Of a DNA stretch of 64,000 nucleotides, positions 47,368 to 56,003 are shown in pieces; within the stretch, counting starts at the first letter, position 1; each line of letters begins with the position of its first letter. This DNA comes from Glaciimonas soli (GTDB taxonomy: Bacteria; Pseudomonadota; Gammaproteobacteria; Burkholderiales; Burkholderiaceae_D). The notes beneath the pieces are model-generated. The model saw nothing but the letters and a program-made list of their open reading frames with translations. It did no database searches and was not told where the DNA came from. Position numbers and translations under genes: made by a program. The DNA lies in the NCBI RefSeq assembly GCF_009497155.1, contig NZ_WINI01000004.1, positions 186,001-250,000 on the forward strand, given 5' to 3'.

Positions 47368-47946
47368 TTAATAATGCAACGTCGCCAACAGTCCCAGCAC
47401 GACACCAATCCCCGCCGCGCCGTACGATACCTTTTTCAGCCAATTTTTCCGCGTCAACAAAGTAATCGCTGCCATCGCAATCGCGATTTGTATCGCTGTC
47501 ATCGCTTGTGCCCAACGGTGATGTTGATGCAGAGCTTGCTCTGATTTTTGATCCCAGGCAGTTGACTCTGCTTCCAGCGCTTCAGCCTTCTTTTGTATCT
47601 CTTCTTTTTCTGATTTATAGCGCGCAGCTTCGGCCGTGTAGTGCGCAGCATCGACACCGGGAATATGCATGGCTAGTTCGGCCAGGTTTTGGCGACTCGA
47701 TTTGGCCTGATAATAATTCCATTGATTCGCGGCTTCCGTTTTTTTGATGGCGGCATCATTTTTATTCATCGCCGCTTCACTTTCAGTGGAACCGGCTTGA
47801 TAGCTGAACATCGCTCCGACCGTAGCCATGATGGCGGTCATCACTGCGATCTTACCGGCAAAATTATCGCCGCTTCCATGCGCATGCTCGGTCACATGCT
47901 CGACATGATGCTCATGTGGACTGGGAACTTCAAACTCTTCGGCCAT
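47368..47946 (-). CDS. DUF4337 membrane protein
   Basis: 192-aa protein. After a His-rich start (EVPSPHEHHVEHVTEHAHG) comes one helix (IAVMTAIMATVGAMFSYQAG), the strongly conserved NQWNYYQAKSSRQNLAELA with a coiled-coil region (KSEKEEIQKKAEALEAESTAWDQKSEQAL), and two more C-terminal helices. This layout is DUF4337. The start at 47946 is preferred since GAAAG sits 5 nt upstream; the open frame runs to 47985. Function unknown. Confidence 0.87.
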   Translation of the reverse strand: MAEEFEVPSPHEHHVEHVTEHAHGSGDNFAGKIAVMTAIMATVGAMFSYQAGSTESEAAMNKNDAAIKKTEAANQWNYYQAKSSRQNLAELAMHIPGVDAAHYTAEAARYKSEKEEIQKKAEALEAESTAWDQKSEQALHQHHRWAQAMTAIQIAIAMAAITLLTRKNWLKKVSYGAAGIGVVLGLLATLHY

Positions 47947-48013
47947 AGATACTTTCGTTAATGCGATATAGTTGCTGTATAGCATAAAAATTTATGCCAT
48001 TCAAACGAAAGAA

Positions 48014-48871
48014 ATGAAAATGACACTGCTTCTTAACCGTCTGCAAAACGGAATGATCGTCGCATCATGCGGTTTGGCGGTATTGCTCACCCTCATTTCA
48101 CTGCCTGGCAACGCCGCTGAGCCGGTGCTGGAAATTCATATCGGTCAACAAGTCAAACAGCTTAGCAGCGCCGAATTATTAAAATCTCCAGATGTCCGTA
48201 CTATCGAGATTGCAGATGACGTCTCCTATAAACGCAAAACACAGTATCGCGCGGTGCCGTTTACGGCATTAATCAGTGCGAAACAGTTAGCGCAGGCGGA
48301 GACCGTGCAATTTACGGCGCTTGATGGCTTTGTTGCCAATATCCCTGGCACATTACTCAATAGCGCGGCGCAACCCTGGCTGGCAATTGAACCGGCAGAT
48401 AAACCATGGTCGCCGTTGAAACCGGGAAAACCTAGCGCCGGTCCGTTTTATCTGGTCTGGCGAGCTCCCGGAAAAGCAGCCGTATCGGCGGAACAATGGC
48501 CGTACCAGATCGCGACAATTACCGAAACTATCGCTTTAGAAAAACGCTTCCCGCAAATCGTGCCTAAAGCGTCGGCAAGCGACCTGAGCTCTAAAGCCGC
48601 TTTACGTGGCATGCAGGTATATATCGCCAATTGCTCTGTATGTCATAAGATAAATAATGCTGGCGATGCCACCATCGGCCCCGATTTGAACAGACCATTT
48701 AGTCCAACCGAGTATTTTCAAGATGCGTTTTTGCGCAAGCTGATACGCGACCCAACGTCAGTACGTAACTGGCCGCAAAAATCCATGCCTGGCTTTACCG
48801 CGACCAATCTAAGTGATGCTCAGTTAAATGACTTGTTGGTGTATTTGCAGCAAATGGCTAAGCAACGTTAA
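48014..48871 (+). CDS. Secreted Moco-fold-like domain fused to cytochrome c
   Basis: 285 aa: signal peptide (ending LPGNAAEPV), a domain of about 160 residues, then a C-terminal cytochrome c (NCSVCHKINNAGDATIGPDLN, distal Met in KSMPGF). The middle domain (LEIHIGQQVKQLSSAELLKSP...YKRKTQYRAVPFTALI...GFVANIPG...YLVWRAPG) looks like the sulfite-oxidase/molybdopterin-binding fold but has no cysteine to bind the cofactor. It may be an electron-transfer protein. Function unknown. Confidence 0.78.
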   Translation: MKMTLLLNRLQNGMIVASCGLAVLLTLISLPGNAAEPVLEIHIGQQVKQLSSAELLKSPDVRTIEIADDVSYKRKTQYRAVPFTALISAKQLAQAETVQFTALDGFVANIPGTLLNSAAQPWLAIEPADKPWSPLKPGKPSAGPFYLVWRAPGKAAVSAEQWPYQIATITETIALEKRFPQIVPKASASDLSSKAALRGMQVYIANCSVCHKINNAGDATIGPDLNRPFSPTEYFQDAFLRKLIRDPTSVRNWPQKSMPGFTATNLSDAQLNDLLVYLQQMAKQR

Positions 48872-48913
48872 CCATTTGATTTCAAGGCTGAGGCTGAGAC
48901 AGAGCAGCCCGAT

Positions 48914-49021
48914 TTAAGTAAGGCCGCATAAGTATTTAGACTAGGCGCCCCGGCACAGACAGTACGACTGCACGGCAAGGCGGAGGCAACAACGTATAAA
49001 TACTTATGCGGCCTTACTTAA
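48914..49021. repeat. 108-bp MITE-like element with 25-bp perfect inverted repeats
   Basis: Arms 48914-48938 and 48997-49021 match exactly over 25 bp (TTAAGTAAGGCCGCATAAGT...), spacer 58 bp. The right arm supplies the TAA stop of the minus-strand EamA gene. Could also act as a bidirectional terminator. Confidence 0.85.
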
Positions 49022-49935
49022 TTGTTTATCGGAGCTGTTTTGAATAATCGCAAGCTTGGCAAAGTTGCCCATAAAGTCGCGGCGACAATCAAGCCGCCGC
49101 CCACCCACGCCAATCCACTGAGTTGCTCACCCAGCCATATCGCAGCGAACAAGGCGCCGAAAACCGGTTCACTTCCCATTAATAATGCGACGCGCGTGGG
49201 ATTGCTACGGCGCAGCGCATAGATCTGAGCGAAAAATGCAAACAGCGTACAGAACAAGACCAGATAGATCGTATTTCCCCAGAATGCCGTTGCAGTTGGC
49301 AATGCCGGTAAGCCGTCTTTCAGCAGCACCAGTGCCAGCAGCAAACTTCCCAAACCAACGACTCCGGACTGCACTGCCGTCAAAGTAAGCGATGAAATAT
49401 TTTTGTTTTCGGTGAGTCGTTTAGTCATACACATCATCAACGCCCGCAACAGCGCTGCAACCAACATCAAACCGTCACCAAGGTTGAACGTCAAACGCGC
49501 ACCATACGTCAGCAACCATGTGCCGAACAAGGCGATAAAGGCCACTATGAAAGCACTGATCGCTGGCCGCTTGCCCATCACCATCCACTCAACAAACGGC
49601 GTAAATACAATACACAAGCTGATTAAAAATGCAGCATTCGATGCTTGTGTTTGTGCGACGCCAAAAGTTTCGCAGACAAAAATCGATAGCAACAACAACC
49701 CCAATGGCAAACCTACCCAAAACGCCGCACGTCCTTCGGGCCGTAGCAATGGCCGCAGAGTCGGCAGCATGACCGCAAAAGTCAGACAAAAGCGGATCGC
49801 CAAAAATCCGAGCACCGGATAATAGGCCAATGCTTGCTTGGCCATTCCGTAACTACTGCCCCACACTATGGCAACCAGCAACAGCATCAGATCAGCGATC
49901 CAGAGGGATTTAGAAGGTGTGTTTGTTATGGTCAC
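49018..49935 (-). CDS. EamA-family (DMT) transporter
   Basis: 305-aa, ten-helix drug/metabolite transporter with two EamA domains: DLMLLLVAIVWGSSYGMAKQAL and FVEWMVMGKRPAISAFIVAFIALFGTW in the first half, ALRRSNPTRVALLMGSEPVFGALFAAIWLGEQLSGLAWVGGGLIV in the second. The stop codon is formed by the right arm of the MITE-like element, so the natural C-terminus may have been altered by a few residues. No ribosome site is obvious. Substrate unknown. Confidence 0.9.
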   Translation of the reverse strand: MTITNTPSKSLWIADLMLLLVAIVWGSSYGMAKQALAYYPVLGFLAIRFCLTFAVMLPTLRPLLRPEGRAAFWVGLPLGLLLLSIFVCETFGVAQTQASNAAFLISLCIVFTPFVEWMVMGKRPAISAFIVAFIALFGTWLLTYGARLTFNLGDGLMLVAALLRALMMCMTKRLTENKNISSLTLTAVQSGVVGLGSLLLALVLLKDGLPALPTATAFWGNTIYLVLFCTLFAFFAQIYALRRSNPTRVALLMGSEPVFGALFAAIWLGEQLSGLAWVGGGLIVAATLWATLPSLRLFKTAPINN

Positions 49936-49971
49936 GGGTCGGGTCAGCTTTTTAGTTAGTTTAGTGTGATA

Positions 49972-50562
49972 TTACTTACTCTTGTGTGCCAGAACACGAT
50001 GGATGATTTTGCCAGAAGATGCGCTAATAAGTTCTTCATCCAGCAGCAATGCACAACCACTTAATTCCTGTCGAATCAGTTCACTATCGAAAGCGGTATA
50101 GAGACGTCCCGCAGGATCACGTAGATCGTCATTCAGCGTCACCCGCCAACTCAGATACAACATCCCGCCAGGTTTCAGTACCGCAGTTAAGCGACGTACC
50201 GCCGCCGGTATGTGTTCTTTATCCAAATGCATGATCACGGTTTCGCACAATACATTATCGAAGCTCGCATCGGCGATACCGTCCAACAAGGGCAAGCTGG
50301 CCTGCATAAAGGTCAACTCCGGGTAACGCGCTTGCGCCTGCTGCAACAATCCATTGGACGCATCATACCCAATCGCGGCAAAACCATGTGTCACCAGCCA
50401 CGCCACTTCACGGCCACTGCCACAACCGATATCAGCGGTCAGTCCGGGATGGAAATGACGCGCTACGGTTTCATACAGATCGACCGGCGCTGATTGACTA
50501 TGCCAATCGTCCGCATAATCGGCAGCCGCCGCATCATAGGCTTGCAAGGTCTGAGTATCCAT
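49972..50562 (-). CDS. Class I SAM-dependent methyltransferase
   Basis: 196-aa methyltransferase. SAM-binding glycine motif TADIGCGSGREVAWL (about residues 42-56), acidic GYDASNGLL, and motif IV-like ASFDNVLCETVIMHL. The tail ends RVLAHKSK. GAGGG precedes the ATG. UbiE/Mett_11-like domain; the substrate is unknown. Next to the EamA gene on the same strand, 36 bp apart, possibly co-transcribed. Confidence 0.88.
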   Translation of the reverse strand: MDTQTLQAYDAAAADYADDWHSQSAPVDLYETVARHFHPGLTADIGCGSGREVAWLVTHGFAAIGYDASNGLLQQAQARYPELTFMQASLPLLDGIADASFDNVLCETVIMHLDKEHIPAAVRRLTAVLKPGGMLYLSWRVTLNDDLRDPAGRLYTAFDSELIRQELSGCALLLDEELISASSGKIIHRVLAHKSK

Positions 50563-50584
50563 AAAGTCACCCTCTTAAAGTTGA

Positions 50585-51487
50585 TTACACTTCCGTTACC
50601 GCATATTGCAAACTCGCCCTTGCCATCTGAATTATCTGTGTTGATAGGGCTTGCGTGAGTGGCGTCTGGATATTCCAGGCATGCCAGATCAGCGGTACAT
50701 CAAAACCATCGCCGGGAGTGAGATCCACCAACTCTCCACTCTCCAACGCATCGCCGATTTGCAAAGTCGGCAACATGCCATAGCCTAAACCCATTTTGAC
50801 GCATTTCTCAAATGCTTCTGCCGACGCAATCGAATGATGTGGGAATTTTCCCTGCCAGCCCAGCCGCCAGTCCAAAAAACGCGCATGCAGAGCATCTTTT
50901 TGATTGAATACCACCGCTGGCGCTTGTCCCACTGCCGCGGAGGTAAAACCATCGCCGAACCAACGTGCTGCAAATGCGGGTGACGCGGCGCAAATGTAGC
51001 GCTCCACGCCCAACGGCGTGGCAGTGGTGCCAGCCACGGTTTCGTTAGAGCTGGTAACGCAGGCAAACACACTGCCTTCACGCAGTAATTGTAGCGTGTG
51101 ATCTTGATCGTCAATCAACACCGTCAATTGACATTGCGGCGGATTGAGTACCGGCGCAATCGCATCCAATAACCAGGTTGCCAAGGTGTCGGCGTTCACT
51201 GCAATCGCAATATCGGGCAAGCTGCCGGGTTCGCCGACATCAATATCCAACGCCGCTTCCATCAATTTGACCTGACGGAAATGCGCAATCAGCCGCTGCC
51301 CCAATACCGTCGCCACCGCCGGTTGCGCACGAATGATGAGCAACTGACCGGTCATATCTTCCAAAGTACGGATACGTTGCGACACGGCTGACTGGCTGAT
51401 GAAAAGCGCCGTAGCGGCCTTCTCAAAACTGCCCAGAGTGGCGACTGCGTCGAGTGCGGCCAAGCCGCGATAATCAAGATTTTTCAT
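50585..51487 (-). CDS. argP: ArgP-type LysR regulator
   Basis: 300-aa LysR protein closely following E. coli ArgP: MKNLDYRGLAALDAVATLGSFEKAATALFISQSAVSQRIRTLED, then AVNADTLATWLLDAIAPVL and LGYGMLPTLQIGDALESGELVDLTPG. ArgP senses lysine and arginine and activates argO. The start at 51487 matches the family; the frame extends six codons further. Divergent from the lysine/arginine exporter gene, exactly the argP-argO arrangement. Confidence 0.93.
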   Translation of the reverse strand: MKNLDYRGLAALDAVATLGSFEKAATALFISQSAVSQRIRTLEDMTGQLLIIRAQPAVATVLGQRLIAHFRQVKLMEAALDIDVGEPGSLPDIAIAVNADTLATWLLDAIAPVLNPPQCQLTVLIDDQDHTLQLLREGSVFACVTSSNETVAGTTATPLGVERYICAASPAFAARWFGDGFTSAAVGQAPAVVFNQKDALHARFLDWRLGWQGKFPHHSIASAEAFEKCVKMGLGYGMLPTLQIGDALESGELVDLTPGDGFDVPLIWHAWNIQTPLTQALSTQIIQMARASLQYAVTEV

Positions 51488-51517
51488 ACGGGCAATTATA
51501 AGCAATTCTAATCAATG

Positions 51518-51538
51518 AGTAAAATCATTCGTTTTACT
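51518..51538 (+). promoter_or_regulatory. Palindrome between argP and argO
   Basis: AGTAAAA-N7-TTTTACT, a perfect dyad in the 129-bp divergent gap, about 80 bp before the argO start. The position suits an ArgP binding site. Confidence 0.5.
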
Positions 51539-51616
51539 TATATTGTGCGGCGCAGTATTCTGATGCCATGAACTTAAGCAATAACGCAAGAGGTTGAAAA
51601 GTAGAAGGAGTACATC

Positions 51617-52225
51617 ATGGAAAGCACAGCATTCATCAAAGGATTAGGATTAGGTGGCAGCTTAATTATGGCTATTGGCATGCAAAATACATTTGTTCTG
51701 CGACAAGGCCTACAGCGCCAGTATGTGCTTACATCTGCGTTAATTTGCAGCCTGTGTGATGCCATGTTGATTGCTTTAGGCGTGGCAGGTGCCGGTATAT
51801 TGATCGCTGATAATCCAACATTATTGACCATAGCAAAATGGGGTGGTGCAGCATTTTTACTCTGGTACGGCCTGCGCTCTGCACGTGCCGCGTGGAAACC
51901 AGCGGTACTCAATCCAGATGCAAAACCATTAGCGCCGCCACGCCATGCAGCAGTCATCGCTAGCGCTTTGGCGTTGAGCCTGCTAAATCCACATGCTTAT
52001 TTGGATACGGTAGTACTGTTAGGCTCCATCGGCGGCCAAGAGATCGGCATCGGTCGTATTCTGTTTGCCGCTGGTGCAATGCTGGCATCGTTCTTATGGT
52101 TTATGGGTTTGGGATTTGGTGCCAGATATGCTGCACCACTATTCAAGAAACCACTAGCATGGCGCATGCTCGATAGCGTGACAGCCTTGATGATGCTGGC
52201 AATTGCGGTGTCTTTGTTGGTTTAG
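51617..52225 (+). CDS. argO: LysE/ArgO-family amino-acid exporter
   Basis: 202-aa, six-helix exporter of lysine/arginine. Conserved stretches: GLGLGGSLIMAIGMQNTFVLRQGLQRQY, SLCDAMLIALGVAGAG, and ALSLLNPHAYLDTVVLLGSI, all characteristic of LysE/ArgO. AAGGAG lies before the ATG. Paired with argP. It relieves toxic build-up of basic amino acids or analogues such as canavanine. Confidence 0.94.
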   Translation: MESTAFIKGLGLGGSLIMAIGMQNTFVLRQGLQRQYVLTSALICSLCDAMLIALGVAGAGILIADNPTLLTIAKWGGAAFLLWYGLRSARAAWKPAVLNPDAKPLAPPRHAAVIASALALSLLNPHAYLDTVVLLGSIGGQEIGIGRILFAAGAMLASFLWFMGLGFGARYAAPLFKKPLAWRMLDSVTALMMLAIAVSLLV

Positions 52226-52242
52226 AAATTCTTGTTTGACAA

Positions 52243-52283
52243 CAAAAAAGGGTGTCCAGATAAAACTGGACGCCCTTTTTATA
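52243..52283 (+). terminator. Terminator of argO
   Basis: 12-bp stem AAGGGTGTCCAG/CTGGACGCCCTT with one G-T pair (52248-52259, 52266-52277), followed by TTTAT. Confidence 0.9.
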
Positions 52284-52320
52284 TCTTGCTTATTTACAGA
52301 TCTTATTCGGCGTCAAAATC

Positions 52321-52362
52321 ATACCGCCGTCATTCGCGCGAACGCGGGAATGACGGCGGTAT
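52321..52362. repeat. dRS3-like single hairpin
   Basis: 15-bp perfect arms ATACCGCCGTCATTC / GAATGACGGCGGTAT around a GCGCGAACGCGG core. A single-hairpin version of the bipartite repeat, 15 bp past the mscS stop. Confidence 0.8.
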
Positions 52363-52376
52363 GTGCGCAACATCAG

Positions 52377-53258
52377 TTATTCATGGTGCGCGTCGATCTT
52401 GATTCCTGCCTCACCATTACGCAACATCAATTCTCTTACCGGGAAAGGAATATTGCACCCGACCGCATTCAGGGTCGGCCAGATTTTCTGAGTAATGTCC
52501 CAGCGTACCGCCCAAAATTCACTGCTGTTGGCCCATATGCGTATCTTCAGCATCACCGCGCTATCGCTGTGATCGGTCACAACGACCAACGGTGCAGGCG
52601 TCTGTAACACACGCGGATCGGCATTAACTAATGCTTGCAAGGCTTTAATAGCGACTGCCGCATTATCTTTATAATCAATTCCAACCGGGATATCCATACG
52701 ACGTGTAGCGTGACGACTGTAATTGATTAATGCACTATTCCATAGCTGATTGTTCGGCACAAACAAGCAAATCCCCTCCGATTTGGTCAGCTGAGTAGCA
52801 AATAAACCAATTTCGTTGACAGTACCTTCGATACTGCCGCTTTCAATATAGTCGCCAGCATGAAATGGTCGTAGAAACAACAGCATCATGCCGGCAGCAA
52901 TATTTTGCAGTGTCCCCTGCAATGCCAAACCAATCGCCAAACCAGCCGCGCCAAGAACGGCAATAATACTGGCGGTTTGTACCCCAAACTGACCGAGCAC
53001 CGCAATCAACGTAATCATGCGCACCAGCCACAGCAACACACTGCGCAACACTGGTCTTAAGGTTGCATCCACATTGGAACGAATCAAGACACGCTCAAAC
53101 GCTTTGGCCAATGTGGAGGACAGCCACCAACCCGCCAGCAATATCACCAGCGCCAATACGGCGTTGACTGCGTAATGCATGGAGGAAGTCAGGAGGAAAT
53201 CCCATAGGGCAGAAAATTGATTAACGGCGTGTATATTCAACGGAAACTCCCAGGACAT
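52377..53258 (-). CDS. Small-conductance mechanosensitive channel (MscS)
   Basis: 293-aa MscS family protein with three N-terminal helices (MHYAVNAVLALVILLAGWWL; SVLLWLVRMITLIAVLGQFGV; pore helix ASIIAVLGAAGLAIGLALQGTLQNIAAGMMLLFLRPF) and cytosolic vestibule (GDYIESGSIEGTVNEIGLFATQL, FVPNNQLWNSALINYSRH). Opens under membrane tension to release solutes after osmotic downshock. Family members of about 290 aa resemble E. coli MscS directly. Confidence 0.93.
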   Translation of the reverse strand: MSWEFPLNIHAVNQFSALWDFLLTSSMHYAVNAVLALVILLAGWWLSSTLAKAFERVLIRSNVDATLRPVLRSVLLWLVRMITLIAVLGQFGVQTASIIAVLGAAGLAIGLALQGTLQNIAAGMMLLFLRPFHAGDYIESGSIEGTVNEIGLFATQLTKSEGICLFVPNNQLWNSALINYSRHATRRMDIPVGIDYKDNAAVAIKALQALVNADPRVLQTPAPLVVVTDHSDSAVMLKIRIWANSSEFWAVRWDITQKIWPTLNAVGCNIPFPVRELMLRNGEAGIKIDAHHE

Positions 53259-53482
53259 AATAAAAATCTTCTCAAAAGTGGCAAAAAACCAGGCACCATT
53301 AGGCCGAGCCGTGCTTGTTTAGTTCGCCATTTTACTTCTTCATCTCACTTATTCGCGCTTGTAGATACGTGATCCCGCTGGCTTTGATACCATAGGGTTT
53401 TAGCACGCACGCATAGTCACTTCCATTACCAGCCCTATAATTACCAGCCGCATATCGACTCACCCTAACCTTCATCGACAGT

Positions 53483-54574
53483 ATGAGCAAATTCTGGAGT
53501 TCTATCGTCAGCAAGCTGACGCCTTATATCCCTGGTGAACAACCTAAGATCGATAATCTGATCAAGTTAAATACCAACGAAAATCCCTACGGCCCATCGC
53601 CATTGGCTGTGGCAGCGATTGAGCGCGAAATCAACAGCAGCGGCGCGAGTTTGCGTTTATATCCGAATCCAGATTCGGAACAATTGAAACTAGCGATTGC
53701 AAAACAACATGCGCAGCATGGCATTACGCCCGCGCATGTATTCGTTGGCAATGGCTCTGACGAGGTGCTGGCGCATGCATTTCAGGCATTGCTGAAACAT
53801 GACGATCCTATTTTGTATCCAGATATCACTTACAGTTTTTATCCGGTTTATTGCGGCCTGTATCACATCGCCTATAAAACGATCCCGCTCGCAGATGACT
53901 TCACATTGCGCGTCGATGATTATCTGAACGCAGGTAAAAATGGTGGCATTATTTTCCCGAATCCAAACGCACCGACTGGCTGTCTGCTGCCATTGTCAGA
54001 AGTCGAGCGTCTGGTTGCCGCACAACCAGATAGCGTGGTGATTGTGGATGAGGCCTACATTGACTTTGGCGGTAAAAGCGCGATACCTCTGGTCAGCCGC
54101 TACCCGAATTTGCTGATCATACAAACAATGTCGAAATCGTATTCTCTGGCTGGATTACGCGTCGGCTTTGCAATAGGTCATCCGGATTTAATCGCCGGGC
54201 TAACCCGCGTCAAAGACAGTTTTAATTCTTATCCGCTGGATCGCATGGCGATTGCCGGCGCCACCGCCGCAATAGAAGATAAAGCGTATCTCGATCAAAC
54301 CTGCCAGGCAGTGATCAATAGTCGTGACAAATTAGTCGCCGGTATGACTGCACTCGGCTTCGAAGTATTGCCTTCCGCTGCCAATTTCATCTTGGCTCGT
54401 CATCCACAGCATGATGCGGTAAAAATCGCCGCGGGATTGCGCAGTGATGGGATTCTCGTGCGACATTTCAAAGACGCGCGCATCAATCAATTTTTGCGCA
54501 TCACGATAGGCACTGATGCGGCGTGTCAGGCCTTGCTGGAAGCGTTACCGCGACATTTGGCTGGCGTTAACTAA
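53483..54574 (+). CDS. hisC: Histidinol-phosphate aminotransferase
   Basis: 363-aa PLP aminotransferase. [13 protein letters not shown] (about 28-40), VGNGSDEVL (about 88-96), [19 protein letters not shown] and the Schiff-base Lys218 in [18 protein letters not shown]. It converts imidazole-acetol phosphate and glutamate to histidinol phosphate. Solitary, not in a his operon, as is common for second HisC copies in Burkholderiales; it may therefore act on aromatic amino acids as well. Confidence 0.93.
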   Translation: MSKFWSSIVSKLTPYIPGEQPKIDNLIKLNTNENPYGPSPLAVAAIEREINSSGASLRLYPNPDSEQLKLAIAKQHAQHGITPAHVFVGNGSDEVLAHAFQALLKHDDPILYPDITYSFYPVYCGLYHIAYKTIPLADDFTLRVDDYLNAGKNGGIIFPNPNAPTGCLLPLSEVERLVAAQPDSVVIVDEAYIDFGGKSAIPLVSRYPNLLIIQTMSKSYSLAGLRVGFAIGHPDLIAGLTRVKDSFNSYPLDRMAIAGATAAIEDKAYLDQTCQAVINSRDKLVAGMTALGFEVLPSAANFILARHPQHDAVKIAAGLRSDGILVRHFKDARINQFLRITIGTDAACQALLEALPRHLAGVN

Positions 54575-54583
54575 CTACGCAAG

Positions 54584-54611
54584 TTCTCTCTCCCGTAAGT
54601 AGGAGAGAGAA
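54584..54611. terminator. Hairpin after hisC (CTCTCC family)
   Basis: 10-bp perfect stem TTCTCTCTCC/GGAGAGAGAA with an 8-base loop CGTAAGTA, 9 bp past the hisC stop. Related in its core to the hairpins at 10071 and 21561. Confidence 0.6.
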
Positions 54612-54645
54612 AACACATCTTAATAAATCCTAAAGGGAAATCGCC

Positions 54646-55764
54646 ATCAAGCGCTTACAGTCCATCGCACTTCCGTTCTTTTTCATTCTGTTAGGAATAG
54701 TTTACGCAACGTGGGCATCACGCATCCCGGCGATACGCGATGCATTGCAGCTTGATCCGGCATCGTTAAGTCTGGCCTTGTTATGCGCTGGCCTGGGAGC
54801 GACCTTGTCGTTTCCATTGGCGGCATGGCTGGTCGCGCATTACGGGCCGCGGCACAGCGTACTGTTAGTCGGCGTATTTCTGCTGCTGACCTTGCCCTGC
54901 CTGGCATTGGCACCCCGTCTGCATTTATTGATGGCGGCAATGATTTTCCTTGGCACTTTTTCTGGTTGCTTCAATGTCGCGATGAATGCGTTAGCAACCC
55001 ATGAAGAAAGAGCCGCCGGTCGCTCCATCATGTCGATGATGCATGCCTGGTATTGTCTGGGCACCTTATCCGGCGCACTGATCGGCAGCGCATTGGCGGG
55101 TTTGGGCATGCAAACCTGGCTGCATTTCGGCATGCTGTCGCTTCTATTACTGCTCCCTTTAGTGCTTTGCTACCAAGCGTTACCAAATGACAGACCAGAA
55201 AAAATTTCAGGCAACAAGCACTTTGCTGTGCCGCATGGTCCCTTGATCGCGCTTGGTTTAATAGGATTTTGCGGTGCGATTGTGGAAGGTGCGATTGCCG
55301 ATTGGAGTGGGATTTATTTGAAGGATAATCATCATGCCAGTGATGGCATTGCGCCATTAGCTTTCGCTGCTTTTGCGGCGATGATGCTGATTACACGCGT
55401 AATTGGTGATCGTCTGAAAGAACGTTTTGGTGCTCGCAAAATCGTTGCAGCGGGCGCATTGACAGCCGGGCTTGGCATGCTGATCGCGCTCATCGCCAGC
55501 GCGATACCTTTAACGATTATCGGCTTTGCGCTCACCGGCGTTGGTGTCGCTACCTTATTCCCATTTGTCTTCAGCGCCGCTGGAAAACATGGGCCGACTG
55601 CATTGGCCGCAGTAGCAACGCTCAGTTACGCTGGCACCTTGGTAGGACCGCCAGCGATCGGTTTTCTGGCGCATGGTTTTGGACTACACCTCGCTCTGGT
55701 GCTGGTTGGGGTCTTGTGCCTGGCGGTGGCATTGGCAGCAAGTCGGGCCAAATGGCTGGAATAA
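54646..55764 (+). CDS. YbjJ-like MFS transporter, apparent ATC start
   Basis: 372-aa major-facilitator protein. The conserved first helix (LPFFFILLGIVYATWASRIPAIRDAL) lies upstream of the first conventional start (TTG 54745). The frame opens after a TAA at 54631-54633 and has no ATG, GTG or TTG before 54745 and only CTG at 54688. ATC at 54646 sits 8 nt after AGGG (54634-54637), exactly where a start should be. Either a rare ATC initiation codon or a mutated ATG. The remainder is intact with 12 helices. Downstream of hisC. Confidence 0.8.
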   Translation: MKRLQSIALPFFFILLGIVYATWASRIPAIRDALQLDPASLSLALLCAGLGATLSFPLAAWLVAHYGPRHSVLLVGVFLLLTLPCLALAPRLHLLMAAMIFLGTFSGCFNVAMNALATHEERAAGRSIMSMMHAWYCLGTLSGALIGSALAGLGMQTWLHFGMLSLLLLLPLVLCYQALPNDRPEKISGNKHFAVPHGPLIALGLIGFCGAIVEGAIADWSGIYLKDNHHASDGIAPLAFAAFAAMMLITRVIGDRLKERFGARKIVAAGALTAGLGMLIALIASAIPLTIIGFALTGVGVATLFPFVFSAAGKHGPTALAAVATLSYAGTLVGPPAIGFLAHGFGLHLALVLVGVLCLAVALAASRAKWLE

Positions 55765-56003
55765 AACGGCCGAAAAATGCAGTCTATTCTTTGTAAATAA
55801 GACAGGACTTTTGAATTTAATCCCAAATAGTCTGTCTATCACACACTTAGCAAGTTTTTAGAAGACATAGGCAACGCATTGCGTAGAAATCTATCTGAGA
55901 ACTGACCATCACATTTAAAAGTTATGCATCATTTATCAGTTTGTTATCGATAAGCTAAAATGCCAGGCAAGCTTAAGTGCTGCCATAACCAAAGGAAAAA
56001 CAC

